Source: an uncultured Clostridia bacterium (GTDB taxonomy: Bacteria; Bacillota; Clostridia; TANB77; CAG-508). From it: a stretch of 64,000 nt of DNA. The notes beneath the pieces were generated by a model. The model did not search any database, had not been told where the DNA came from, and saw nothing but the letters and a program-made list of their open reading frames with translations. Below are positions 18,487-26,281 of this stretch, in pieces; position 1 is the first letter of the stretch, and every line of letters begins with the position of its first letter. The stretch lies in assembly GCA_934183305.1 (NCBI GenBank), contig CAKPSF010000002.1:62001-126000 (forward strand), written 5' to 3'. A program made the position numbers and the translations under genes.

Positions 18487-19869
18487 CTAAAATGCTATTT
18501 TATTTAAAATCCAGTTTTTTAATTCTGTAATTTTTACTCTTTCTTGTTCCATTGTATCTCTATCTCTTACTGTTACACATCCGTCATTTTCTGTTTCAAA
18601 ATCTACTGTTACACAGTATGGTGTTCCTATTTCGTCTTGTCTTCTATATCTTTTTCCAATGCTTCCTGCTTCATCGTAATCACACATAAATTCTTTTGAT
18701 AAATCTTCGTAGATTTTTTCTGCACCTTCACTTAGTTTTTTAGAAAGTGGTAATACAGCAACTTTAAATGGTGCTAATGCTGGATGCAAATGTAATACAA
18801 CTCTCGAATCACCTTCTCCTAAGTCTTGTTCTTCATAACTATTACATAAAAATGCTAGAGTTACTCTATCGCATCCTAAAGATGGCTCTATTACATAAGG
18901 TACAAATTTCTCGTTTGTTATTGGGTCTTGATAATTCAAATCTTGTTTTGAATGTTCCATATGTCTTGATAAGTCATAGTCTGTTCTATCTGCAATTCCC
19001 CATAATTCTCCCCATCCAAATGGGAAAGCAAACTCTATATCTGTTGTAGCTTTTGAATAGAATACTAATTCTTCTGGTGAGTGGTCTCTTAAACGAATAT
19101 TTTCTTCTTTTATTCCTAAATCTAATAAGAACTTTTTACAATAATCTTTCCAATATTTAAACCATTCTAAATCTTCACCTGGTTTGCAGAAAAATTCAAG
19201 TTCCATTTGTTCAAATTCACGTGTTCTAAATGTAAAGTTTCCAGGTGTAATTTCATTTCTAAACGCTTTACCAATTTGACCAATTCCCATAGGTAATTTT
19301 TTTCTTGTAGTTCTTATAACATTTTTAAAATTAACAAATATTCCCTGAGCTGTTTCTGGTCTTAAATAAATTTGTGCTGTTGAATCTTCAGTAACTCCTT
19401 GAAATGTTTTAAACATTAAATTGAACTTACGAATGCTAGTAAAGTTTTCTGCTCCACAGTTTGGACAACCTATATGATGTTCTTTCATATAGTTAATCAT
19501 CTTTTCATCTTCCCAACCATCTACTATCTCTTCACAATTATGTTCATGCATCCATTCTTCTATTAATTTATCTGCTCTGTGTCTTGTTTTACATTCTTTA
19601 CAATCTATAAGTGGATCACTAAATCCTCCAACATGACCTGTTGCAACCCATGTTTCTGGATTCATAAATATTGCTGAGTCTAAGCCAACATTATATTTAT
19701 TCTCTTGAATAAATTTTTTCATCCAAGCTTTTTTTACATTATTTTTTAGTTCAACTCCTATTGGCCCATAATCCCACGTATTTGCTAAACCTCCGTAAAT
19801 TTCAGAGCCTGAATAAATAATACCTCTGTTTTTGCATAATGCAACTAGTTTTTCCATTGAATCAACCAT
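18487..19869 (-). CDS. glyS: Glycine-tRNA ligase, dimeric eukaryote-like type
   Basis: Class II synthetase charging tRNA-Gly. 460 residues, the alpha2 type found in Firmicutes and archaea rather than the GlyQ/GlyS tetramer. Visible: NRGIIYSGSEIYGGLANTWD at the N-terminus, motif 2 FRNEITPGNFTFRTREFEQME, GCDRVTLAFL motif 3, and an anticodon-binding C-terminal domain (LHPALAPFKVAVLPL). ATG 19869 has AGGAGGG upstream; earlier in-frame codons fall in the T-box terminator. Controlled by its own T-box. Confidence 0.97.
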   Translation of the reverse strand: MVDSMEKLVALCKNRGIIYSGSEIYGGLANTWDYGPIGVELKNNVKKAWMKKFIQENKYNVGLDSAIFMNPETWVATGHVGGFSDPLIDCKECKTRHRADKLIEEWMHEHNCEEIVDGWEDEKMINYMKEHHIGCPNCGAENFTSIRKFNLMFKTFQGVTEDSTAQIYLRPETAQGIFVNFKNVIRTTRKKLPMGIGQIGKAFRNEITPGNFTFRTREFEQMELEFFCKPGEDLEWFKYWKDYCKKFLLDLGIKEENIRLRDHSPEELVFYSKATTDIEFAFPFGWGELWGIADRTDYDLSRHMEHSKQDLNYQDPITNEKFVPYVIEPSLGCDRVTLAFLCNSYEEQDLGEGDSRVVLHLHPALAPFKVAVLPLSKKLSEGAEKIYEDLSKEFMCDYDEAGSIGKRYRRQDEIGTPYCVTVDFETENDGCVTVRDRDTMEQERVKITELKNWILNKIAF

Positions 19870-20097
19870 AAAAACCCTCCTATTGGCTAGTAAAACAAAA
19901 TCCCTAGCCATATATAATATATGACTAGGGACGAAATATTTTCCGCGGTTCCACCCTATTTAGTGTTTTATCACTCACCTTAATTTTAAATATGCTCCAA
20001 AGCTCCCCACATATTTTTATTACTAGATTTCACCAACCTCTAGCTCTCTAAAAATAAATTTATGTTTTTTCTTTTTCATAGCATTTATTTAACTGTT
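19870..20097 (-). promoter_or_regulatory. T-box riboswitch leader of glyS
   Basis: The canonical T-box AGGGTGGAACCGCGG is read on the minus strand at 19943-19957. The terminator CCCTAGTCATATAT/ATATATGGCTAGGG (19901-19931) is followed by TTTTGTTTT. Upstream, AGAGAGCTAGAGGTTGGTGAAAT has the features of Stem I. The specifier should be a glycine codon; GGA in TTTGGAGCATA is a candidate but not proven. Confidence 0.93.
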
Positions 20098-20101
20098 TAA
20101 T

Positions 20102-20130
20102 ATTTTAGCACTTTTATTTTTTATTGTCAA
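20102..20130 (-). promoter_or_regulatory. Promoter of the glyS T-box transcript
   Basis: TTGACA (20125-20130) and TAAAAT (20102-20107) on the minus strand with exactly 17 bp between. It lies just downstream of the small membrane protein gene. Confidence 0.85.
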
Positions 20131-20141
20131 GATGTGAATTA

Positions 20142-20333
20142 TTATATATTAAAGAATACTATTAATCCCCCTATTATTGCAACTATAAAGCCAATTATTT
20201 TAAAGCCAGCTGTTGCTTCATTTTGATCTCCAAATCCAAAGAACTTTTTAGTTAACAAGCGTGCATCAAATAACATTATAACTCCTATTATTGCAATTAA
20301 TAATCCTATAATTGTTAATATTATTTTTCCCAT
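20142..20333 (-). CDS. Small two-helix membrane protein
   Basis: 63 residues: helix about 3-22 (IILTIIGLLIAIIGVIMLF), a short loop with LLTKKFFGFGDQNEATAG, helix about 44-61. I know of similar short proteins in Clostridia but no function. AAAGGAAA precedes the ATG. It lies 21 nt after the recG stop on the same strand, so it is probably transcribed with recG. Confidence 0.7.
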   Translation of the reverse strand: MGKIILTIIGLLIAIIGVIMLFDARLLTKKFFGFGDQNEATAGFKIIGFIVAIIGGLIVFFNI

Positions 20334-20354
20334 GTTTTATTTCCTTTCTAACAG

Positions 20355-22403
20355 CTATATTTCTATTCTATTTTTTAGTTTTTCATTTACCATTTTCTTT
20401 AGTCTCTTATTTTTTTCTTCTTCCAACATTGGGTCTTCTTGTAATATTTTAATAGATATATTTTGTACTAATTTTAATAATTTTATGTCTTCAAATAGAT
20501 TTGCAATTTTAAATTCTGGCAAACCATGCTGCTTTGTTCCAAAGAATTCTCCTGATCCTCTTAGTTCTAAATCTTTTTCTGATATTACAAATCCATCGTT
20601 TGTATCTTGCATTACTTGCATACGTTTTTTTATTATTTCTGAATTTCCTTCATATTTCAATATACAATATGATTTATATTCGCCCCTTCCAACTCTACCT
20701 CTTAATTGATGTAGTTGAGCTAGTCCAAATCTTTCTGCATTTTCTATAACCATTATATTTGAATTTGGAACATCAACGCCAACTTCTATAACTGTTGTTG
20801 AAATTAGTATTTGTATCTCTCCATCTTTAAATCTTTGCATTATTTCGTCTTTTTCTTTTGCTTTCATTTTTCCATGCAAGCATTCAACTTTATATTCTTT
20901 GAAAACTTCTTTTTTATATTTTTCAACTAACTCCATTACAGACTTTGCTTCTATTTCTTCGCTTTCTTCTACAAGCGGACATACAATATATGCTTGTCTT
21001 CCTTCATCTATTTGTTTTTTTATAAAGTTGTTTACTCTATCTTCCATAGATTTTCTAACTGCAAATGTATCTATTTTTTTTCTGTTTGGTGGTAATTCAT
21101 CTATAATAGATATATCCAAATCGCCATATAATATTAAGGCTAGTGTTCTTGGTATTGGAGTAGCTGTCATAACTAATACATCTGGATTTTTTCCTTTTGA
21201 AGCAATTGTACTTCTTTGCCTTACACCAAATCTATGTTGTTCGTCTGTTACAACTAGGCCGAGGTTTTTAAACACAACATTTTCTTCTAGTAAAGAATGG
21301 GTTCCAATTATAACATCAATATCTCCATACCTTAATCTTTGCAATATATCTTCTTTTTTCTTTTTCGTTGTATTTCCTAACAATAACTCACATTTAATTC
21401 CATATTTAGATAAAATATTTTGAAAATTAGCCATATGTTGAGTTGCAAGTATTGAAGTAGGCGCCATCATTGCCATTTGATAACCAGATTTTACTGCTTT
21501 ATACGCTGCAATAATTGAGACTATTGTTTTTCCTGAACCGACATCTCCTTGTAATAATCTATTCATTGCTTTGTCTGATTCCATGTCATTATCTATTTCT
21601 TCTAATACTCTAGCTTGTGCTTTTGTAAGTTTAAATGGTAAATCATTTATAACATCAGACATCTTTACATTTTTATTAAAGCTAATTCCTTCTTTACCAT
21701 TTTCATATTTATTTTTCAAACTTAGTAAAAGCAATTGCATAGTTAGTAATTCTTCAAAAGCTAGTCTGTTTCTTGCTTTTGAAAAATCATCAAATGTATT
21801 TGGAAAATGTATTGTTTCAATTGCATCTTTTAAACCAATTAAATTATTTTCTTTAAGAATATATTCTGGTAATGTTTCTTCTAACTCTCCTTTTGAAACA
21901 TTTAATCCATTTTCTATTATTTTTCTTAATGTGTTTTGTGAAAGGTTATATGTTAATGGATAGATAGGTATAATTTTACCAGTATTATTGTCTTTTCCAT
22001 CTATGTCATAAACAGGAGACAACATCTCTGTTATCCCTATTTTCTTATTTATCTTTCCATAAAATTTGTATCTTTTTCCTACAGAAAATACATTTTTTAA
22101 ATAAGATTGATTATACCAGGTAATTTCACAAGCTCCAGTTTCATCTCTTACTAACAATTTATATATAGTTATACCTCTTTTATATGTTCTAATCTCTCTT
22201 ATTTTAGAAGTAACTATCGCATCTATTAAAACTTCTTCACCATCCACGGTATCTGCAATATTTTTAGGCTTACTTCTATCTTCGTATTCTCTTGGATAAT
22301 ATGTAATTAAATCTTCAACTGTATAAATATTCAATTTATTTAAGAGTTTAACACGATTAGGTCCAACTCCTTTAACAAACTTAACATCTTCTGATAAATC
22401 CAT
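20355..22403 (-). CDS. recG: ATP-dependent DNA helicase RecG
   Basis: Monomeric superfamily 2 translocase that remodels stalled forks and branched DNA. 682 residues with the full layout: N-terminal wedge/OB domain (about 50-150), Walker A GDVGSGKTIV near 285, DEQH box (VVTDEQHRFG), MTATPIPRTL motif, helicase C domain with VGVDVPNSN and QLRGRVGRG, and the RecG C-terminal motif ELRGSGEFFGTKQHG. The length matches the family. Confidence 0.98.
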   Translation of the reverse strand: MDLSEDVKFVKGVGPNRVKLLNKLNIYTVEDLITYYPREYEDRSKPKNIADTVDGEEVLIDAIVTSKIREIRTYKRGITIYKLLVRDETGACEITWYNQSYLKNVFSVGKRYKFYGKINKKIGITEMLSPVYDIDGKDNNTGKIIPIYPLTYNLSQNTLRKIIENGLNVSKGELEETLPEYILKENNLIGLKDAIETIHFPNTFDDFSKARNRLAFEELLTMQLLLLSLKNKYENGKEGISFNKNVKMSDVINDLPFKLTKAQARVLEEIDNDMESDKAMNRLLQGDVGSGKTIVSIIAAYKAVKSGYQMAMMAPTSILATQHMANFQNILSKYGIKCELLLGNTTKKKKEDILQRLRYGDIDVIIGTHSLLEENVVFKNLGLVVTDEQHRFGVRQRSTIASKGKNPDVLVMTATPIPRTLALILYGDLDISIIDELPPNRKKIDTFAVRKSMEDRVNNFIKKQIDEGRQAYIVCPLVEESEEIEAKSVMELVEKYKKEVFKEYKVECLHGKMKAKEKDEIMQRFKDGEIQILISTTVIEVGVDVPNSNIMVIENAERFGLAQLHQLRGRVGRGEYKSYCILKYEGNSEIIKKRMQVMQDTNDGFVISEKDLELRGSGEFFGTKQHGLPEFKIANLFEDIKLLKLVQNISIKILQEDPMLEEEKNKRLKKMVNEKLKNRIEI

Positions 22404-22475
22404 TATTTTCTCCTAACACAAGTTTATTCTAGCATACCAAACAATATTTTGCAATAATTTTATTTTTAAAATAAT

Positions 22476-22504
22476 AGACTTGTGTGTATATTTGTGGTAA
22501 AATA
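22476..22504 (+). promoter_or_regulatory. Probable tRNA-Gly promoter
   Basis: TAGACT and TAAAAT separated by 17 bp, placing a start near 22511, a few bases before the mature tRNA. The -35 is imperfect. Confidence 0.5.
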
Positions 22505-22517
22505 ATATTGTTAACTT

Positions 22518-22591
<74 letters not shown>

Positions 22592-22598
22592 ATTAGTT

Positions 22599-23540
22599 TT
22601 ATACATTTACCTTCCACTTTGGTGGATATATGTATTGAATTTTTTCTTTTTTAGGCACATAGTGTTTTTTTATTTTAGTTCTATTTGATTTTAAATCTGG
22701 CAAAGCTTGTCTACAATATTTATCTAATTCACAAAATATATTTTGGCAATCAATAAGTTGTAATGGTCTATTGCCAATTCTTTTAAAATTTAATTTTAGT
22801 CTTTTAAATTCTTCATCTTGATGCTCATACATATATTTAATAATATCTTCACTACTCATTTTACCTTTATTAATAAAACATTTTTTTATTCCACGAAGTG
22901 AACCAGGGCCTGCAACTGTAAATTCATCTTCTTTCCAATTTACAACTTCGCTATAATTTATATCTGTTACTAATTGATAAGCCATAAAATTTCCAATTAA
23001 AGGATAACTCTTAATAATATTAAATGCTTCTTCCATAGTTTTACATTTAACAATTTTACTTTGCATTTTATCTTCATTAAACATTTTATTTAAAAGTGCT
23101 AGATGGTTATCATGTTTTCTATCATATCCAAATGCTTTATTAGCACAACTAATATAAGCATCATTGTAAATTTTTATTCCGTTTGAAATAGCTTTTTCTA
23201 ACACCTTGCTATACTCGTTAATCTCAAAACTTTTTAAAGTAATATCTTCGAAATTGTTTAATAAAAGTTCCCACGTAGATTCTTTATTAAAAAGTTTAAA
23301 CAATAGTATTCTAAATAACATATCTTCATCAGAATAACTTTTGCCATTATATATAACATTTTTTAATAAATACTGACTAACTCTATCATTAACTCTATAA
23401 CTGTTACAAAATTTATACTCTTGCAATATAGGATCCTTTGTCCAAGGAGCAGGTTCACCTTTCAATTTTTTTATGAATATATTTTGTCTTTCACAAGCAA
23501 AATACCAATATAGATCATAAACTTCTTTTCTTTTTTCCAT
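22599..23540 (-). CDS. HhH-fold protein of the thymine-hypermodification (aGPT-Pplase / HMUDK-helical) type
   Basis: 313 residues. The pattern YWYFACERQNIFIKKL near the start, the middle segment NIIKSYPLIGNFMAYQLVTD (a helix-hairpin-helix-like LIGNFMA), AGPGSLRGIKKCF, and the C-terminal LQLIDCQNIFCELDKYCR match the family described from phage systems that hypermodify 5-hydroxymethyluracil in DNA (alpha-glutamyl/putrescinyl thymine pyrophosphorylase, also called 5-hmdU DNA kinase helical domain). I recall these patterns; no search was run. No other base-modification gene is near, so the role here is open. ATG 23540 follows GAGGTATTTTG. It is convergent with tRNA-Gly. Confidence 0.65.
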   Translation of the reverse strand: MEKRKEVYDLYWYFACERQNIFIKKLKGEPAPWTKDPILQEYKFCNSYRVNDRVSQYLLKNVIYNGKSYSDEDMLFRILLFKLFNKESTWELLLNNFEDITLKSFEINEYSKVLEKAISNGIKIYNDAYISCANKAFGYDRKHDNHLALLNKMFNEDKMQSKIVKCKTMEEAFNIIKSYPLIGNFMAYQLVTDINYSEVVNWKEDEFTVAGPGSLRGIKKCFINKGKMSSEDIIKYMYEHQDEEFKRLKLNFKRIGNRPLQLIDCQNIFCELDKYCRQALPDLKSNRTKIKKHYVPKKEKIQYIYPPKWKVNV

Positions 23541-23636
23541 CAAAATACCTCATTATTATATCTTAATTACATTTTCTTGTTTTATATTTTCACATTTTTC
23601 AACATTTGTCAATAGTAACGGAGTTTTTTGACAACT

Positions 23637-23849
23637 CTATTCAGCATATATCTTTCTTATCGTTTCTCTTTCTAGCTCTATTTTCTCAGATATTTTTCTT
23701 AATGAAATATTTCATTTTGTTTTTAAAAGTATTATAAGTTCTTTTAATTTTCTTTTTTCTCTCTTTAACTCATTAACTTCAATATAATTTTTAATTAAAA
23801 ACTCTTGTATTTTGAGATAATTTATGTAATAATGAAAAAATATTTGAAT
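23637..23849 (-). pseudogene. Remnant of a REP-associated (Y1) transposase C-terminus
   Basis: Read on the minus strand, this stretch gives about 65 residues interrupted by one TGA: a Lys/Glu-rich helix (ELKREKRKLKELIILLKTK), stop, then NISLRKISEKIELERETIRK, and a final stop. The last part looks like the DnaA-like or HTH tail of IS200-related REP transposases (pattern SIRQLSRITGISR). The N-terminal HUH domain is absent. Assignment rests on pattern memory, so it is tentative. It fills the otherwise empty 320-nt gap here. Confidence 0.4.
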
Positions 23850-23865
23850 TTAATGGAGATTTAAG

Positions 23866-24580
23866 ATGGAAAACACTAGTTCTAAACTTATATTAATATT
23901 AATTTTTGTTATAATTATTTTGGGATGTATTTTTACATTTAAAGTTTTTAATTAACACTTCAAAGTCTAATTATTCAAAAACTGAAATAATAAATTTAAT
24001 TAAATCTGAAAATAATAAATCTAATTACGAAGTTGAATATACAGCAGATAATATAGATTTCAAAAAGAAGTATTTTAATAAAAAAATGAAATTCGAAGCA
24101 TTTAGTAGTGAAAGTAGTACTCTTTGTTATTTAGACTTTGAAAAGAACACTAGTACAATTATAAGCGAAAAAAATAAAATTGCTGTAATACAAAAGCTAG
24201 ATCTTATCAATGAAAATTATATGCCTAATGATATACTTAACATTATAGAAGATCCTAACTGTATAATTGAAAAAGAAGCAAAGGTATTAAACAGAAATGC
24301 GGTTGTTTTAAATTATAATGGAGTAAAAAAGCTAGGAGATCACTTTTCATTTACTTCTAGTAATTCAAATTATATTGATAGCAAAGTGGATAAAATTTAT
24401 TATAACGTAAAAATTTGGATCGATACAGAAACAGGCTTTTTGTTGCAAACAATAGTTAAAGTTAATAATACTGAACAAAAAATAATATATAATTTAAAAT
24501 TAAACTCAGTAACCGAAGAAGATGTTTCAGTACCAGATTTGTCACAATATAAAGTAACTGATATTACATCCAAACAATAA
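23866..24580 (+). pseudogene. Frameshifted membrane-anchored protein gene
   Basis: Starts ATG at 23866 with GGAGAT upstream. The first 29 codons encode a hydrophobic anchor (LILILIFVIIILGC, possibly a weak lipobox) and stop at TAA 23953. Removing one T from the TTTTT run at 23945-23949 joins it to a frame that stays open to 24580. The restored protein would have 237 residues with a beta-rich outer domain resembling LolA/lipoprotein-carrier-like folds (WIDTETGFLLQTIVKV). Without repair, the only in-frame ATG (24086) lacks a site and the anchor. Either a young pseudogene, a slippage-controlled gene or an assembly error. Confidence 0.7.
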
Positions 24581-24600
24581 TTAATTGTTTAAATTATATA

Positions 24601-24642
24601 ATAGCGCCTATCAGAATATCTCTAATAGGTGCTATATGTTTT
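24601..24642 (+). terminator. Terminator after the frameshifted gene
   Basis: Eleven-base-pair stem ATAGCGCCTAT/ATAGGTGCTAT (one G-U pair) followed by ATGTTTTT. Confidence 0.7.
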
Positions 24643-24693
24643 TATAGTGGATAACTAATTATAGTTATCTACTATATTTTTAGAAAATCAAAG

Positions 24694-25269
24694 TTACTCG
24701 AAGTTTACTTCAGGTACTTCTTGTGCTCCATCATCTGCTTCAAAATATTGCACAGGTGAGTACCCACTTACTTTAGCAACTATGCTAGCTGGAAATGTTT
24801 GAACTTTGGTATTATAATTGTTTACCTTTTCATTATAATACTGTCTTGCAACAGCAATTCTATTCTCTGTTCCAGCCAACTCGTCTTGCAGTGCAATAAA
24901 TTGCTCACTAGCTTTCAGATCTGGATAATTTTCAGAAATTGCAAGTAATCTGCCAATAGCAGAGTCTAAAGTATTACTTGCTTCACTGATGCTTTCCATA
25001 TCTCCACTTTCAATGCTTCCTACAAGTTTTTCTCTTGCATTAGCAATTTCTGTGAATATTTCTTCCTCATGGTTTGCATATCCCTTAACAGTTGCTACCA
25101 GGTTTGGAATAAGATCACTCCGTCTTTGAAGTGTTGTCTCGATTTGAGACTGTTGCATTTCTACTTCTTCTTTCAAAGCCACCAAACTATTTCTAGTTGC
25201 TAGAAAGTAGAAACACGCCAATAGTATCACTGCGCAAATGACCATTAACAATCTTTTTCCGTTTTTCAT
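24694..25269 (-). CDS. lemA: LemA family protein
   Basis: 191 residues: N-terminal membrane helix (about 7-24) followed by the long helical bundle of LemA, with the hallmark QIETTLQRRSDLIPNLVATV. Function is unknown; LemA proteins occur with TPM-domain proteins, as here (65 nt upstream). AGGAGGTAA precedes the ATG. Base composition is clearly higher in G+C than neighbours (a sampled line is 38%), with CGG arginine codons, suggesting acquisition from another source together with the TPM gene. Confidence 0.93.
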   Translation of the reverse strand: MKNGKRLLMVICAVILLACFYFLATRNSLVALKEEVEMQQSQIETTLQRRSDLIPNLVATVKGYANHEEEIFTEIANAREKLVGSIESGDMESISEASNTLDSAIGRLLAISENYPDLKASEQFIALQDELAGTENRIAVARQYYNEKVNNYNTKVQTFPASIVAKVSGYSPVQYFEADDGAQEVPEVNFE

Positions 25270-25334
25270 TGTAAATTACCTCCTGAACATGTGTTATTTT
25301 TTCTTTTAAATTTACAATTTTTGCATTAGATTTG

Positions 25335-26096
25335 CTACCTTGTAGCACCTGCACCTCCTGAAAAACCTCCTCCGAATCCTCCTCCAGATGAGCCCCCAGA
25401 GGAACCACCAGATGAGCCACCAGAAAATCCGCCAAAAGACTCAAATGAAGAATCTTTAAGAAGCATGCCAACAATAATTATAATTGTAGCAATTATAGTA
25501 AAAACTACTATCAACACAATATTTTCAGCACTATCTTCTTCTATGGACGGATTTTTTTCCAAACCTTGAATATCGATTTCATATTCTTCAGCAAGAACAT
25601 TCAGAACTGCATTTACTGTCATTTCTGTTGCTTCAGTATATTTATCGTCTTCACGGTAAGGAACAAAGTAGTTGTCAAGAATTCGACCACACTTTGAGTC
25701 GTTTAAGCAGCCTTCTAATCCTCTACCAATTTCAAGTCTAACCCTTTCATCGGACCGAGAAAATAAAAGTAGTACGCCATTGTCTTTTCCATCCTTACCT
25801 ATACCCAAAGTATTAAATAAATTATTTGCATAATCCTCAATACTTCTGTTAAGTAAGCTTTTTACAGATACAACTGCGAATTCTGCCTCTGTTTTTTCTT
25901 CTAGTTCCACTAGCATTTCGTTGAGTTTCTTTTCTACATCATCATCGATAACATTGTCTTCATCATAGATGTAAATATCTTCCTCAACTTCTGGGGTTGG
26001 GATTTCTTCAGATGCACTACATCCGGCAAATATACTCATAAGAGTAACTAATACCATAGGTAGTATTAACCAAGAGCCTAGCCGTTTTTTGTTCAT
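25335..26096 (-). CDS. TPM-domain lipoprotein (YgcG family)
   Basis: 253 residues. Lipoprotein signal peptide with lipobox IFAGC (Cys26), then a TPM domain about 40-175 (IYDEDNVIDDDVEKKLNEML, NGVLLLFSRSDERVRLEIGRGL), a membrane helix near 194-213, and a Gly/Ser-rich tail. TPM domains bind metal or act in photosystem or envelope repair in other lineages; here the role is unknown. Paired with lemA, the usual arrangement. The tail is very G+C-rich for this genome. A 14-bp palindrome lies in its leader. Confidence 0.88.
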   Translation of the reverse strand: MNKKRLGSWLILPMVLVTLMSIFAGCSASEEIPTPEVEEDIYIYDEDNVIDDDVEKKLNEMLVELEEKTEAEFAVVSVKSLLNRSIEDYANNLFNTLGIGKDGKDNGVLLLFSRSDERVRLEIGRGLEGCLNDSKCGRILDNYFVPYREDDKYTEATEMTVNAVLNVLAEEYEIDIQGLEKNPSIEEDSAENIVLIVVFTIIATIIIIVGMLLKDSSFESFGGFSGGSSGGSSGGSSGGGFGGGFSGGAGATR

Positions 26097-26114
26097 AACT
26101 TTTCCTTTCTTTCT

Positions 26115-26191
26115 CAGATTATAATCTGATTATTTTTTTAACCTAAAAGGCTATATGATTTTATTATACTACAATTTTGCCAAAATTTCAA
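26115..26191 (-). promoter_or_regulatory. Promoter and palindromic operator of the TPM-lemA unit
   Basis: On the minus strand TTGAAA (26186-26191), 17 bp, then a perfect TATAAT (26163-26168). Downstream in the leader lies the perfect palindrome CAGATTATAATCTG (26115-26128), a candidate repressor site. No matching regulator is adjacent. Confidence 0.6.
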
Positions 26192-26213
26192 CTTTTACAA
26201 TTTTATATAAATG

Positions 26214-26247
26214 AAAAGGAAAAGGTATAAATCCACCTTTTCCTTTT
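26214..26247. terminator. Terminator of the 677-residue surface protein
   Basis: Thirteen-base-pair stem AAAAGGAAAAGGT/ACCTTTTCCTTTT with an 8-nt loop. It lies just after the surface-protein stop and is T-rich on both sides. Confidence 0.75.
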
Positions 26248-26281
26248 TATTTATTATTTATTTAAAAACTTCCAATTAACA

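Noticed and set aside
23700..23750. TGA read as tryptophan (recoded genetic code)
   Set aside because: The in-frame TGA in the transposase remnant is isolated; all intact genes use TGG for Trp and end normally.
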